Both the position numbers and the translations under genes were made by a program. DNA of 64,000 bases, taken from the NCBI GenBank assembly GCA_030272155.1, contig CP126194.1, positions 3,897,501-3,961,500 of the forward strand, read 5' to 3'. The notes below the pieces were generated by a model. The model made no database searches and was not told where the DNA came from. It was given only the letters and a program-made list of their open reading frames with translations. Below, one piece after another: positions 14,494 to 29,781 of this stretch. This DNA is from Tetradesmus obliquus. Its lineage: Eukaryota; Chlorophyta; Chlorophyceae; Sphaeropleales; Scenedesmaceae. Each line of letters opens with the position of its first letter. Position 1 is the stretch's first letter.

Positions 14494-16001
14494 CATGTTT
14501 GTGCATGTGTGCTGAGCTTGGGGTGCACCATGACGCGCAACTATTCATGTTGTCCCCGGCATGGTGACGCAACGCATCGGCAGGAGATGTTGGAAGTTGG
14601 CAGTAGCAACGCTGTTGTGGAAGCTACGTGCTGGGAGCGGCATGTTACACGATTGATTGTCAGGGTGAAGCCTGGCTCTTTGTTGAGTTGAGTGCACTTC
14701 ATGATGTAGAGGTGCTACCAGTGTGAAGTTGGCGTACTGGCAAGCAGTGTGCACACACTGGTGTGGTGCCACACAAGCTTGCTGAAACTGCAAGCTTTGC
14801 GCATCGCACTCGGTCTGTTGGCATGGCGGAGAGGACTGAGTCAATAACAGACAGACGGGTAATGCGTTATTACTTGGTAACCCATTGGGTTGTGCCTGGT
14901 CAGGGAGGTTGGTCCCCCTCCCTTGCAAGCGAGTTGTGTCGTCGCTGGTAACGCTGGCACATGTGCCAGTTGCAAGCACGCTTGGGAACGGGTTGTGCAT
15001 GGTCAGGGGGGGCGGTCCCTGTCCACAGGTGGCAGGTTTCGAGTTTACTAATCCAGGCTGGGCAATGCTGGATCTGGTATGGTGAGGGTCTGTTGAAATA
15101 CGATACTGCAGGTGGAACAAGACCGTGCATCAGCATCTGAGCATGCAACACCCAACTGCACAGCATCAGGCAGGAGCGTGTGATTTCACTGATGGACACC
15201 AGCCGTGCTGTGCCAGAATCCGTTACATGCATCGCTGATTGAATCACAAGACCCCAGCTGGCAATGCAGTATGTGGTGCAACACAATTGACTGCGCTGAA
15301 ACATGCTGAGCGGCCACCACCAACACATCTTGTAGCATGCCAAGAGTACACAACATAGCCAGCATTGGCCGACAGCAGCCCACTAGTACTGTCACCACAA
15401 AAAACTGCTTTGCACTCTCTCATAGCGTCTGCTGTGTGCGGCAAAGACCCACTGCGTGTGTCGCACACCCACCGCCAGCGCCGAACGTGCCCATGAGTGC
15501 ATCGCTGCAGACGGTTGCAGCAGTGGCTGACAATGTACGTTCAACTGCTGCTATAAGCAGCTACAAATGCAGCAACACCACAGGCTGTGCTACCTTGCAA
15601 CTAAGCTCACTTGCGTCTCTAACCCTGCTGCGTGTAAAGCAACCAGCATCACATTGTTGCAGTGACGCCCAAAGTATCTGTACAAACCGCTCTCAGATCT
15701 CGCACTGATGACAGAGAGCTGCACTGTGAACAGCGCACACAGTCTGCCCTTGCATGCAAAAGCACACTATCCATGCACTCTCTGAAGCCGTCACCCGCTC
15801 ACACAAATGCCTCTCTCACACAATGACCTCACCCTCTCACACATGCTGCCAGCGCAGCGCATCTGCACACACAGCTAGGCCCCAGGCACCTGCAGCAATA
15901 CCAATGGCCACACAACTAACCTCACCGCTGCATCAGCCACTGCTTCACCCTTGCAACTTACTGACAGCTGTACAGGCAGCACAACCATAACAGCGAATGC
16001 C
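14457..16001. other. intergenic region
   Basis: About 1.5 kb separate the membrane-protein gene and the 3' end of the peptidyl-tRNA hydrolase gene. A ~30-bp imperfect direct repeat (GGTTGTGC-TGGTCAGGG type) occurs at ~14888 and ~14991. No coding signal is convincing on either strand. Confidence 0.45.
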
Positions 16002-17600
16002 TCATAACCGCTGCCCGCTGAGTGCCTTTGCCATGCCCAATGCCAAGCAGCTGTCGATGATGCCTATTGACTCTGCCACTGCTTCATCGATTGCTGCCAT
16101 CTCGCTGCGCTTGAACTCCTGCAGCACATACGAGGCGATGTCCAACTCCCCGTTGGGCCTGCCGATGCCTGCAGCAGCAGCAGCACCCACAGCAGCAGTG
16201 ACAAAGCGTCAGGGAACAGCCTGTTTGTGTATACTGGATGATACTGCCAAGTGTACAAAGCAGCTCAAGCAAAGTAAGCCAGGGCTACGCGTTGCAGTTC
16301 ACAGCCGACAGACAATGCAATGACAAGAGCAGCAGCACGCATGCCTGCCGCACGCCAGGCACTGGAGTTGAACCACACCTATCTTGATTCTTGGGAAGTC
16401 GTGGCTGCCGCCCAGGTGTTGGATGATGCTGCGCAGGCCGTTGTGGCCGCCATGGCCGCCCTTCTGCCGCAGCCGCACCGCAGCAGGCGGCTGGTCAAGG
16501 TCATCAGACACAACCAACACGCGCTGACTGGGCACCTGCAATTGAGGTGCATAAGGTGAGAAACCAACTTGCTGCATGGCACGGTGGCCTTGTGTGGGCA
16601 TGTGCTGCTGCTGCTGCTGCTGCTGCAATGGCACACGCACAGCAAACTGCCGACAAGCACGCTTTCCCATCACTGCTAAGCTGGCAGCCTGCGGACTCCT
16701 GTCAGCGACGCTGCAGCCCGTGTCAGTTGGTGGTAGCAAGCTGTCTTCCCACCTTGTAGAAGCGCGCCAGCGCTGCGACACTCTCCCCGCTGTTGTTCAT
16801 AAAGGTGACTGGCTTAGCCAGGATGACCTTGCGGCCATGTAGCTCGCCGCGCCCAACTGCTGCGGAGCGCTCTAGCTTGCGCATGTCTATGCCTGCTGAG
16901 CGCGCCAGGCTGTCAACAACCATGAAGCCAACCTGTGCGTGGCACAGCAGCAGGAGGAATGCTTGCAGGACTAGCCAGGGGTCTGATGTGGATTGTTGGC
17001 AATCGTGCAGTGCTGCTGCTGTGGCTCTTGCAGGACGCAGCTAGGGGAAATCCGCCCAGGGAGCCCCTTGCTTGCACTGCTGTGTACGCCTGTGCGTGCT
17101 GATTGCTTAGGCTCTAACTAGTGCAGGGCTGCCAACTAGCTGCATGTTGCCTGTTGCCATGACTCTGCAGGAGTTGCCCTGGTCATGCCAGCCTCACTCC
17201 CTGACACTCACATTGTGCCGTGTTTTCTCATACCGTGGCCCAGGATTGCCCAGCCTGCACCAGCACAGGCCTACATGAGCTGCTGAACAAGCTCAAAAAT
17301 CCCCACATGCTCCTTCGCTGTTGCTCACCCTACAATGAGCCACACTTCATCCTTGCCTGCAGCAGCAGCACCAGCAGCAGGCTTCTTGGCTGCTGCTGGT
17401 CTGGCTTTGGGCTGAGCTGTTACTGTGCTAACTCCCACGCATGCTACGGGTTCTATTCTCCTGCGCTTTGCTGGGTGTTCGCTGCTAGCTGCCGGGGAAG
17501 ACATGTGAACAGACGCGGGCCGGCCTCGCAGGGGGATGCAACAAGAGAGGCGATTGGCAGCAAGGTGCCTAATTCCGCAGTTTGTATAAAAGTGGAGCAT
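16002..17600 (-). CDS. PTH1: peptidyl-tRNA hydrolase (Pth/Pth1 family)
   Basis: This enzyme cleaves the ester bond of peptidyl-tRNA released by stalled ribosomes, recycling tRNA. Exons in transcript order are 17600-17329, 17254-17212, 16932-16753, 16535-16379 and 16168-16002; all phases agree. Family signatures are complete: [20 protein letters not shown] (catalytic His in RHN), PVTFMNNSG (substrate Asn), VVSDDLD (Asp) and [13 protein letters not shown] start at 17600 gives 272 residues with a basic, Ser/Ala-rich, acid-free leader ([12 protein letters not shown]), as in plastid or mitochondrial presequences. The in-frame Met at 17504 gives 240 residues beginning [16 protein letters not shown]. 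The catalytic core starts near residue 84 of the long form. Either start is possible; the leader favours an organellar product with a possible shorter cytosolic form. Confidence 0.93.
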
Positions 17601-18120
17601 TATGCCTATTACTTTCAAGCAGAAGAACAAGGCCCGTGTGGAAAGTGGCAGAGGAGGGTTACAGCAGTAAGCAGGCCTGTCAAGCATTGATCAGGCAGCG
17701 TACATGGGCCGAACACCTGTCTGCATAAGGGCGCAACCCATGCATGTTGCAGCATGGCAGCCACAGGACTGTGCCCCAGTCCGTCACGACACACACAACC
17801 CTGAACCACGGTGCTGCTGTCATAGCTGAACCTGAGTAACAACAGCGTGCACGCAGTAGTCGTGCCTGTGAAGCGCTGCGCTTCAAATTAAAGCTTGCAG
17901 CGTGCAACATAAGAAACCCAACGGTATGGGAGCGATTGCTATGGCCCACTTGCATCCCAAGCAAACACGCAGCCCACCTGCCAAAGCAGGCTGCTGACTC
18001 AGAGCTCCTGCCGCACCACCCTCTCATACTAGTAGGTGGCACACAAATTTGTAGTTAAAACTATCAGCGCTGACACATCCACGGTCAAACTCAAAGTCAA
18101 ATTTCACTTCTGCCCGGCAC
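17601..18120. other. intergenic region
   Basis: This is the 520-bp gap between the Pth start and the 3' end of the diflavin reductase gene, both on the minus strand. A minus-strand TGTAA at 17659-17663 could be a distant poly(A) signal for the reductase. Nothing else is seen. Confidence 0.4.
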
Positions 18121-22748
<4,628 letters not shown>

Positions 22749-23764
22749 AGCGTCTGGTACTGTCTGTGGATTCAGGTCCGTCGTCTCAACTCAATGTGCT
22801 CCTGCTGCCACCCGCACTGTACTGCTGCAGTAGCCTGCTGCTGCCACCAGCCCAACCACACAACTTTTACAGGTCACGCCACATAACAATCAAAGATCAT
22901 GGTGTATAACATTTGGAAGCCTGGCGCTAGAGGTTGAATTCAGAGTCATGGCCTAACATGTTACAACGCGTGAAACTCGATGACACCACATACACGGATG
23001 GCTGTAACAAGCTTGCATAGGCATGTAAACACAGTTTGCAGAGCATAATGCAACATAGTGCGTACTCACATGGCATTCAAGTGGTCCCCCTTAGAGGCCA
23101 CCATGGCTGCGTGGGGTGCTAGGCTCCCCTAAGCCAGCGCCAGCGTCAAGCCAGCACACCTCATCATAGCCCTGCACACAAGGCTAAACTGTCACCCCAC
23201 CGCACGATTGCCAAACCGTACCAACAGCATAGCATATAGCACCAATCTCAGCCTGGAGCCACGTGGCTCAGTGCACTGACAACTCCCTGAAGCAGAGCAA
23301 TCTGTTCCAAACACCATGCGGCCAGTGCTGCCTGCATGGCATATGGCGAATGTTGCCCCCACAAAGGCAGCGGAGTGCCATGGAGGCTGTCCACAATGTT
23401 TCAGCGCTCCAGCCATGCCCTGCCTAAAAAGCGGCACCCATGTCTGCACCTGCTGTTGGCTGCGTGGCGCATGATGCCTTCATGCAAGAGATGCACCCCT
23501 TCTCCAGGCGTCACCACAACGCCTTATGTGTCGATCTTGGGTGCTACTTGTGCTACTGCACACGCAGTACAAGCAGCAAGCAATTACATCACGGCGTTGA
23601 ACCACTGCATGCACGAGGACACCATACAGGACCAGATGATACCATGTCGTGCTGCCTTCGCTGTTTTGCGTGTTAAGCCAATGCCCTACGCTTCACAGTC
23701 GCAAGCGCAGCTCTGCTCAGTAGTTGCACCTTGACCTGCTGTCATGCCTCCGCCGCCCGCACTG
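22749..23764. other. intergenic region with a dispersed-repeat fragment
   Basis: About 1 kb lies between the NDOR1 start and the 3' end of the plastid membrane-protein gene. Positions 23041-23107 resemble the small mobile element seen at 46.7 and 53.5 kb. No convincing gene. Confidence 0.45.
23041..23107 (+). mobile_element. fragment of small dispersed element (copy A)
   Basis: It shares an ordered set of blocks with the copies at 46718-46904 and 53541-53719: GTGCGTACTCACATGGC, then GTGGTCCCCC, then GGCCACCATGGCTGC. The right half is not recognisable, so this is an old or partial copy. Confidence 0.6.
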
Positions 23765-24145
23765 CTACTGCTGCTGCTGCTGTCCCGACTGCGTTAGCAA
23801 GTACAGCGAGTACAGCGCAGGTGTGCCAAGCACCACACCCACTGCCACTGCAGGGCTGGGCTCAAAAGGCAGAGAGATGAGCAGGCTGCCATACTTGATC
23901 ACAGTAGCGCCTGCAGCATGCGGAAGCACACAGAGAGCTCGCATGTTTATGTATCAAAGCAAGCAGGCCTGCAGTGAGGCGGAGCGTCAACAGCAAGGGC
24001 CTAGGAACGGCTGGTACAGCACTACGGTGGGGGTGTGCACTGTCATGGGCTGGTGGAGTTGTCTGCAAATGGCAAACACATCCTTGATCGACAAGCGTGC
24101 TCTGCCCTTGCACTGTGAGAGGTGGACATGACGGTGCAGCGCTGC

Positions 24146-24182
<37 letters not shown>

Positions 24183-24582
24183 ACTTCCAACCGCTAGCTG
24201 GTCAAGCTGTGCTTACCCACAAACGACAGCACGACAAGCTTGCCGATGAATGCTAGGTCGGAGTCTGGAACAGCAGACTGCTTGCCATTGCGGCTGTCAG
24301 TGAGCTTTGGTGCTGGCCCACCAGTGCCTGCATAAATGTAAGGTCAGCAGCAGTGGGTGGTCTTGCTGGGGTGAGCTGCCTCATGATGCTGCATGCTCTG
24401 CAAACACTTTGAATTACAGGCACACCTGTTGCTTGTACACATAAGTGGCTGCTGCGTTGCTGCTGGCGTGCTCTACTGCTGGTGATGCTGCTTCTGCTGC
24501 TGACTGGTCGTGGCACCAGCACGGAACACCCTAGTGAGGCACGTGTGTACGCGCATTGCGTTTTTGACAGTAGTCTGCTCAT
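23765..24582 (-). CDS. small plastid-targeted membrane protein, 137 residues
   Basis: Three exons fit in phase: 24582-24426, 24327-24217 and 23910-23765. The N-terminus MSRLLSKTQCAYTRASLG continues Ser/Arg-rich and free of acidic residues to about residue 50 (SSHLCVQAT), a classic chloroplast transit peptide with a VQA-like cleavage site. The mature ~85 residues contain DSDLAFIGKLVVLSFVG, then ATVIKYGSLLISLPFEPSPA, then a second hydrophobic span AVAVGVVLGTPALYSLYLLT, and five Gln before TAG. Two transmembrane helices joined by a short Pro-rich loop are likely, in thylakoid or envelope membrane. I recall similar small uncharacterised proteins in plants but cannot name a family. It is divergent from the SET-like gene, 375 bp between start codons. 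Confidence 0.78.
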
Positions 24583-24956
24583 TTTTTCTGCGATCTTAGC
24601 ACAGCTGCTGCGTGCTGATGTGGCTGCAGACTGCTGTTCCTGGCTCAAACGATATCCAGCAGGAGAAGCAATGTTCAAGCCTTTGAATAAACTCTGAGAC
24701 AAGTAAAAACAAAGACTATGCATGCAGTACTGGTGATGCACCGTTCCGTAAGACCCTTGGGAGGAACCAGCACAGCATGCTCAGCATTGCTGAGCACGCC
24801 CTTGATTTGGAGACAACTGTCATGCCGCTTCTCAGCTTGAACGTGCGAGTCCCATCGTCATTCATTATACTACCACTATTTTAGTCAAGCTGCCTCTGGA
24901 CCAGTTTGAGCAGACACATTGAGCTCAACCAAGCACAGCACGCTTTGCTTCAACAT
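24583..24956. promoter_or_regulatory. divergent intergenic region, likely bidirectional promoter
   Basis: This is the 374-bp gap between the start of the plastid membrane-protein gene (minus) and the proposed start of the SET-like gene (plus). No specific element is recognised. Confidence 0.4.
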
Positions 24957-25507
24957 ATGGGGCAAGGACCCCATCTGATTGTAGTCAATAGACCTCTGTG
25001 GGAGATATTCCCAGGTGGGAGTCGATGCTCTGAGTCCAGACACGATTTTGTCCGCAGCACGACATGCCAACGGTCCTCAGCACCATCATGTACCGCGTGT
25101 GTTTCAGCACAAGCAGCGTCAATCCCGCACTCACAACACCTGCTTGTCGTACTTTTGTTTCGGTTGCGCTTTGCAGTGGACGCTCAGCTGGCTGGCCAGC
25201 CGGAGCACAGCACAGCGCCTGCGCCAGGCACAGCTTCTGCTGCTGCTGATGCTGAGCAGCAGATGCAGCAGGGCACGCCTGCACCAGCAGCTCCAGAAAC
25301 CGAGCAGCAGCAGGAACAGCAGCAGCCAACTCCAGGGCCAGCAGCTGCTGGTCAGCTGGACCCATTTGCTGATGACCCTGGTGATTGGGAACCCACTCAG
25401 CAGGAGTTGTACAGCACGCCACATGCCGCCACACCTCGCTCAGCAAGCGGCAGGCAGCCCAGTCTGGAGCTGGATGGCAAGCAGATGCCCCAGTTCCAAT
25501 GCGAGAC

Positions 25508-25538
<31 letters not shown>

Positions 25539-26380
25539 CTACAGCCAGTCCTGCTGTTGCAGGATGCAGCAGCAGTAGGCTCTCCTCATACCAGCACTGG
25601 AGGCGGCAAGCAGCAGCCACAGCAGCAGCGTGAGGCGCCGTCCCCGTGGCATGCGCAGCACCAGCTGACTCAGCGCCAAGCCGCAGATGCAGCTGCTCGC
25701 CGCTTTCAAGCTGCTGCTGCTGTGACAGCTGCCACCATACCTGACAGCGAAGAAGAGGAAGATGCAGAGCAGCAGCAGCTGCAGGCAGGTGTTACAGATG
25801 GACCCAGAGACGGTGATGCTTCAGACAGTGACAATGATCAGATTGACAATGATGATGACAGCGATGAGGATTATAATGCAGCTCAGGAGGCAGGCACAGC
25901 TGCAGCTTGCCGGAAGCGGCACAGGACGCCCGGCAAGGCACAGCAGCGCAGGCTTAGGCAGCAGCAGCAGCAGCAGCAGCGGCACAGCCAGCCACCGGGT
26001 ACCCCCTCACGCGGCACTCCTCATGTAGCTCCTGCCAAGCTAGTGGAGCCCTCACCGACTGCAAAGCAACAGGACTTGATGCAGGCCTGGAGCAAGCTGA
26101 GGCAGCAGCAGCAGCAGCAACAGGGACAGCCGGCACCTTTCGTGCAAGAGCAGGCACCCGCCGCTGCTGGTGGCAGTGGCCTGGCTCAGCAGCGCAGCGA
26201 CGCAGTCAGGCGCAAGCTTGCGTCAGGGCTTGATGCTGCTAGCAAGGCTGATGCAACAGCGCAGCAGCAGCAGGTGATCTTGCTGGACAGTGATGATGAG
26301 CAGGGCTGTGCTGCGGCTGGGCAGCAGCTGCAGCAAGACGTGCTGCTGCTGCAGCAGCAGCAGCAGCAAGACGTGCTGCT

Positions 26381-26416
<36 letters not shown>

Positions 26417-27230
26417 TGTTTCGCCGCAGCCCACTTTGCCTGCAGGAACACAAGTGCCTGCTGGTGTGGCTGTTGCATGCAGCCAGCAGCAGCAGCAGCA
26501 GCAGCAGGTGAAGCGCAGCTTGAAGCTGCTCAGGCGGCCTGTTCCTGTCTGCAGTCAGCAGCAGCCCATGGCAGCAGCTGCAGTGGTGTCACTAAAGCAG
26601 CAGCAGCCAGCGCAGCCTCAGCAGCAGCAGCAGCAGCCAGCTGAAGCACAGCAGGTGCCAGGTGGTGCAGATGATGCTTGGGAAGATGCTGTTGAGGAGC
26701 TGCTGCCAGCTGAGCAGCTGCACTCACGCAGCAGCAGCAGATCACCCTGCAAGCGCAGCATGCTGGCACAGTGTGCTGAGACGGCAGCAGCAGCAACAGC
26801 AGTGGCAGTGGCAGCTGCCAGAGATGGTGAAAGCCAGCCTGCAGAGCAACAGCTGCTGCCGCCGCCGCCGCAGCAGCAGCAGCAGCAGCAGCAGCAGGCA
26901 GCACGTAAAAGCAGGGGCCGGCCACCCAGGAAAGGTGGGCGCAAGGCAGGGGCCGCAAGCAGCGCACAACAGGCAGGCCAGCACCCAATTTCTGATGAGG
27001 ATGCAGCAGCTGCAGGGGGTGTGGATGATCCTGCTGGTGGACCCGAGCCACAGCAGCAGCAGCAGCAGCGCAAGCGACGTGCAGAGCGTGCAGCTGCTGG
27101 CAGGGGCAAGCGGCAGCGCAGCACATCAGCCGATGCAGTAGCTGCTGGTGACAGTGGTTGCGCAGCACCAGCTGAAGCAGCGGCAGCAGGGCAGCAGCTG
27201 GCGGCTGATCACACAAGGGGCAGGAAGGCC

Positions 27231-27262
<32 letters not shown>

Positions 27263-29102
27263 GCAGGGACAGCAAATGAGTGCTGGTGCTGGTGGCGCTG
27301 CTGCTGCTGCTGCTGGCAGTGGAAGGCGCAGCAGTAGCCCTGACAGAGCTGGTGCAGCTGCCGGCTCACCCGTATGGCCGCAGCTGCCGCTGTCGGCTTT
27401 CACAGTGCTTGACAGCAGCCATTTGAGGTGAGACTGCACATTGGGCATTCTTCAGCTGCACGTGCACAGGGGCCTGTTGTGCAGCTACTGGTCTGCTGTA
27501 GTCCACACCTGCATGAGCAAACAGGCTTTAAGTAACATTACTTGTCCATCGCCTTGCGTGCATGTGTAATGTGTGCAGCTTGCGGCTTGCCCAAAACTGC
27601 TTGGTGCCTTTGCCAGTAGCTGGGTACCATCTATCGCCTGAAGTTTCAATTGCTCATCTGCTGGCATTACTTTGCAGGTGCTGGCCAGACCTGCCAACTG
27701 GCACCTCAGACTGGCTGCCGCCTGCCTTTCTGCAAATCACAGTCTGCTTGCATCACATGCTTGTGTCGCAGGTGCTGGCCCGACCTGCCAGATGGCACTC
27801 TGGACTGGCTGCCGCCGCTGCCACCTGACCTACGCCAGCACATGCAGCGCCTGGTGCAGGGCCTGCCAGCCGCCGGCGCTGCCAGCCAGACTCAAACCGA
27901 CTTCGAATCCCAGAGCACCAACGCAAGCCTTATCCTCAGCTTCACTCAGCAGCAGCAAATCACCGGCAGTACGCAGCTAGAGCAGCAGGAGCCGCCGCTG
28001 CTGTCAAAGCTGTACAGCAGGCGGGCAAATATGCACACGAGCAGGGGTACAGCAGCAGCGGCTATACCCCGGGATGTGGATGGCGACTTCAAGCTTGCAG
28101 GACTGCAGCAGCAGCAGCAGCAGGTGGCGCTGAGTGCTGAGCAGGTGGCGCAGCGGGTGGCGCAGCAGGCTGGCAGCTACAGCTGGGACGATGTGGAGCC
28201 GATGAGCATCTGCCTGGCTGAGCGGGACGGCGAGCGGCTGGTGTTTTACCCTTTGAAGGAGGAGTTTCAAAAGCTGCTGGGGGATGCTGAGCAGCGCGGG
28301 TGAGGCGGGGCATGGGAGGGGGGTGAGGCAGCTGCAGCGAGATACGCAACATTGGTGCTTCGTTGAGGTGTACCCATCTTCAGACGTTTTCTTTGTTTGG
28401 TTTATGTGCTCCCTGCAGCACACACGCCGCCCGCATCACAACACTCCCAAAAGTCCAGTGCCAGAGCAGCCAACCTCACTTCACCATGTCAGCCGCTGCA
28501 TGCAGGCCTGCCACTGCTGCCAAGATCCTGGTGGCGCAGGCAGACCCCTGCCACCCCTGCAACTATTAGATATTAAGCTTTGCAACACATAAAAGTTCGG
28601 CTGGCTCCTGCGGCAAACTGTGCTCCCTGCACCGTCCGCTGCATGCAGGCCCGCCACTGCTGCCAAGATCCTTGTGGCTCGGGCGGACCCCTGCCACCCC
28701 TGCAACTTCAGCCCCCTTGGGCAACTCATCGCAGAGTCAGCAGCACTGGCAAGTGGCCACCACATGCCAGACAAATCACCAGGCGTAGATGCAGCACAGC
28801 AGCAGCAGCAGCAGCAGGAGAACCGCGGCCGCATGCTGCTTGCGGGCAGGGGACTGGAGTGCTGTGAGTTCCTGGGCTCGTATGTCACCAAGGAGCACTG
28901 CGGGCTGCTGCAGAGGTGCGGCTGCTGCAGAGGTGCGGCGGCTGCATACGTACATACACATACAAACTACTAGTAGCAGCTAGCAGCGCACTTGCTGTGC
29001 CTGTGTATCTGCAGGTTTCCTAACTGCTTGTCACTCTTGCATGCACCTCTAAGGCTGGCTGTCTGTGTCTTCGGGTGGGTGCAATTGTAGCAGTCTAATG
29101 GC

Positions 29103-29139
<37 letters not shown>

Positions 29140-29750
29140 AGCCAGCTGGATGCGCGCACCAATGCAGACCTCACGTATGAGGCAGCCACAGCCGCCTACG
29201 AGATGGAGTTCCCCATTACAGAGGTGCGTAGAAGCTAGTAATTGTGTGCACTTTATGTCGACACTGCTGCTGCAGAGCACTGGTGTATGTATGCCAGCAT
29301 TCCACAAACAGGCAGCTGAGCAGGGCAAGCTATTGCTCATTTGAAAGCAGGTTTGTGCAGCGTGGCTGTGATCTTACACATGAACGACATCAGTTCAGGT
29401 CAAAATGCTGCTCAGCTCCTGCTGCTGCTGCTGCTGCTGCTGCGGCTGCAGGTGGGGGGTGACCAGGTCGTGCTGCTAGCCAACCCTGACACTGCGCTGC
29501 TGGCCCTCGTCAACTCCATGTGAGGGCACACAGCTGCACACCTGGCCTGTCCATGCAACAGCCAGTTTCAACACCAGCACCAGGCAGCTGCACATACACG
29601 ACCTTGTGCTTGCGCAGTGACCGGGCATTGCCCTCCAGTTCATGCAGCGGCAGCAGCCTTGTCACGTGTAGAGAGCACTGTCAGCTGCTTTTCTGTACGC
29701 CTCGAGCAACATTACATCACACATGCTTACTGGCACCTGCTGTGTGACTC

Positions 29751-29781
<31 letters not shown>

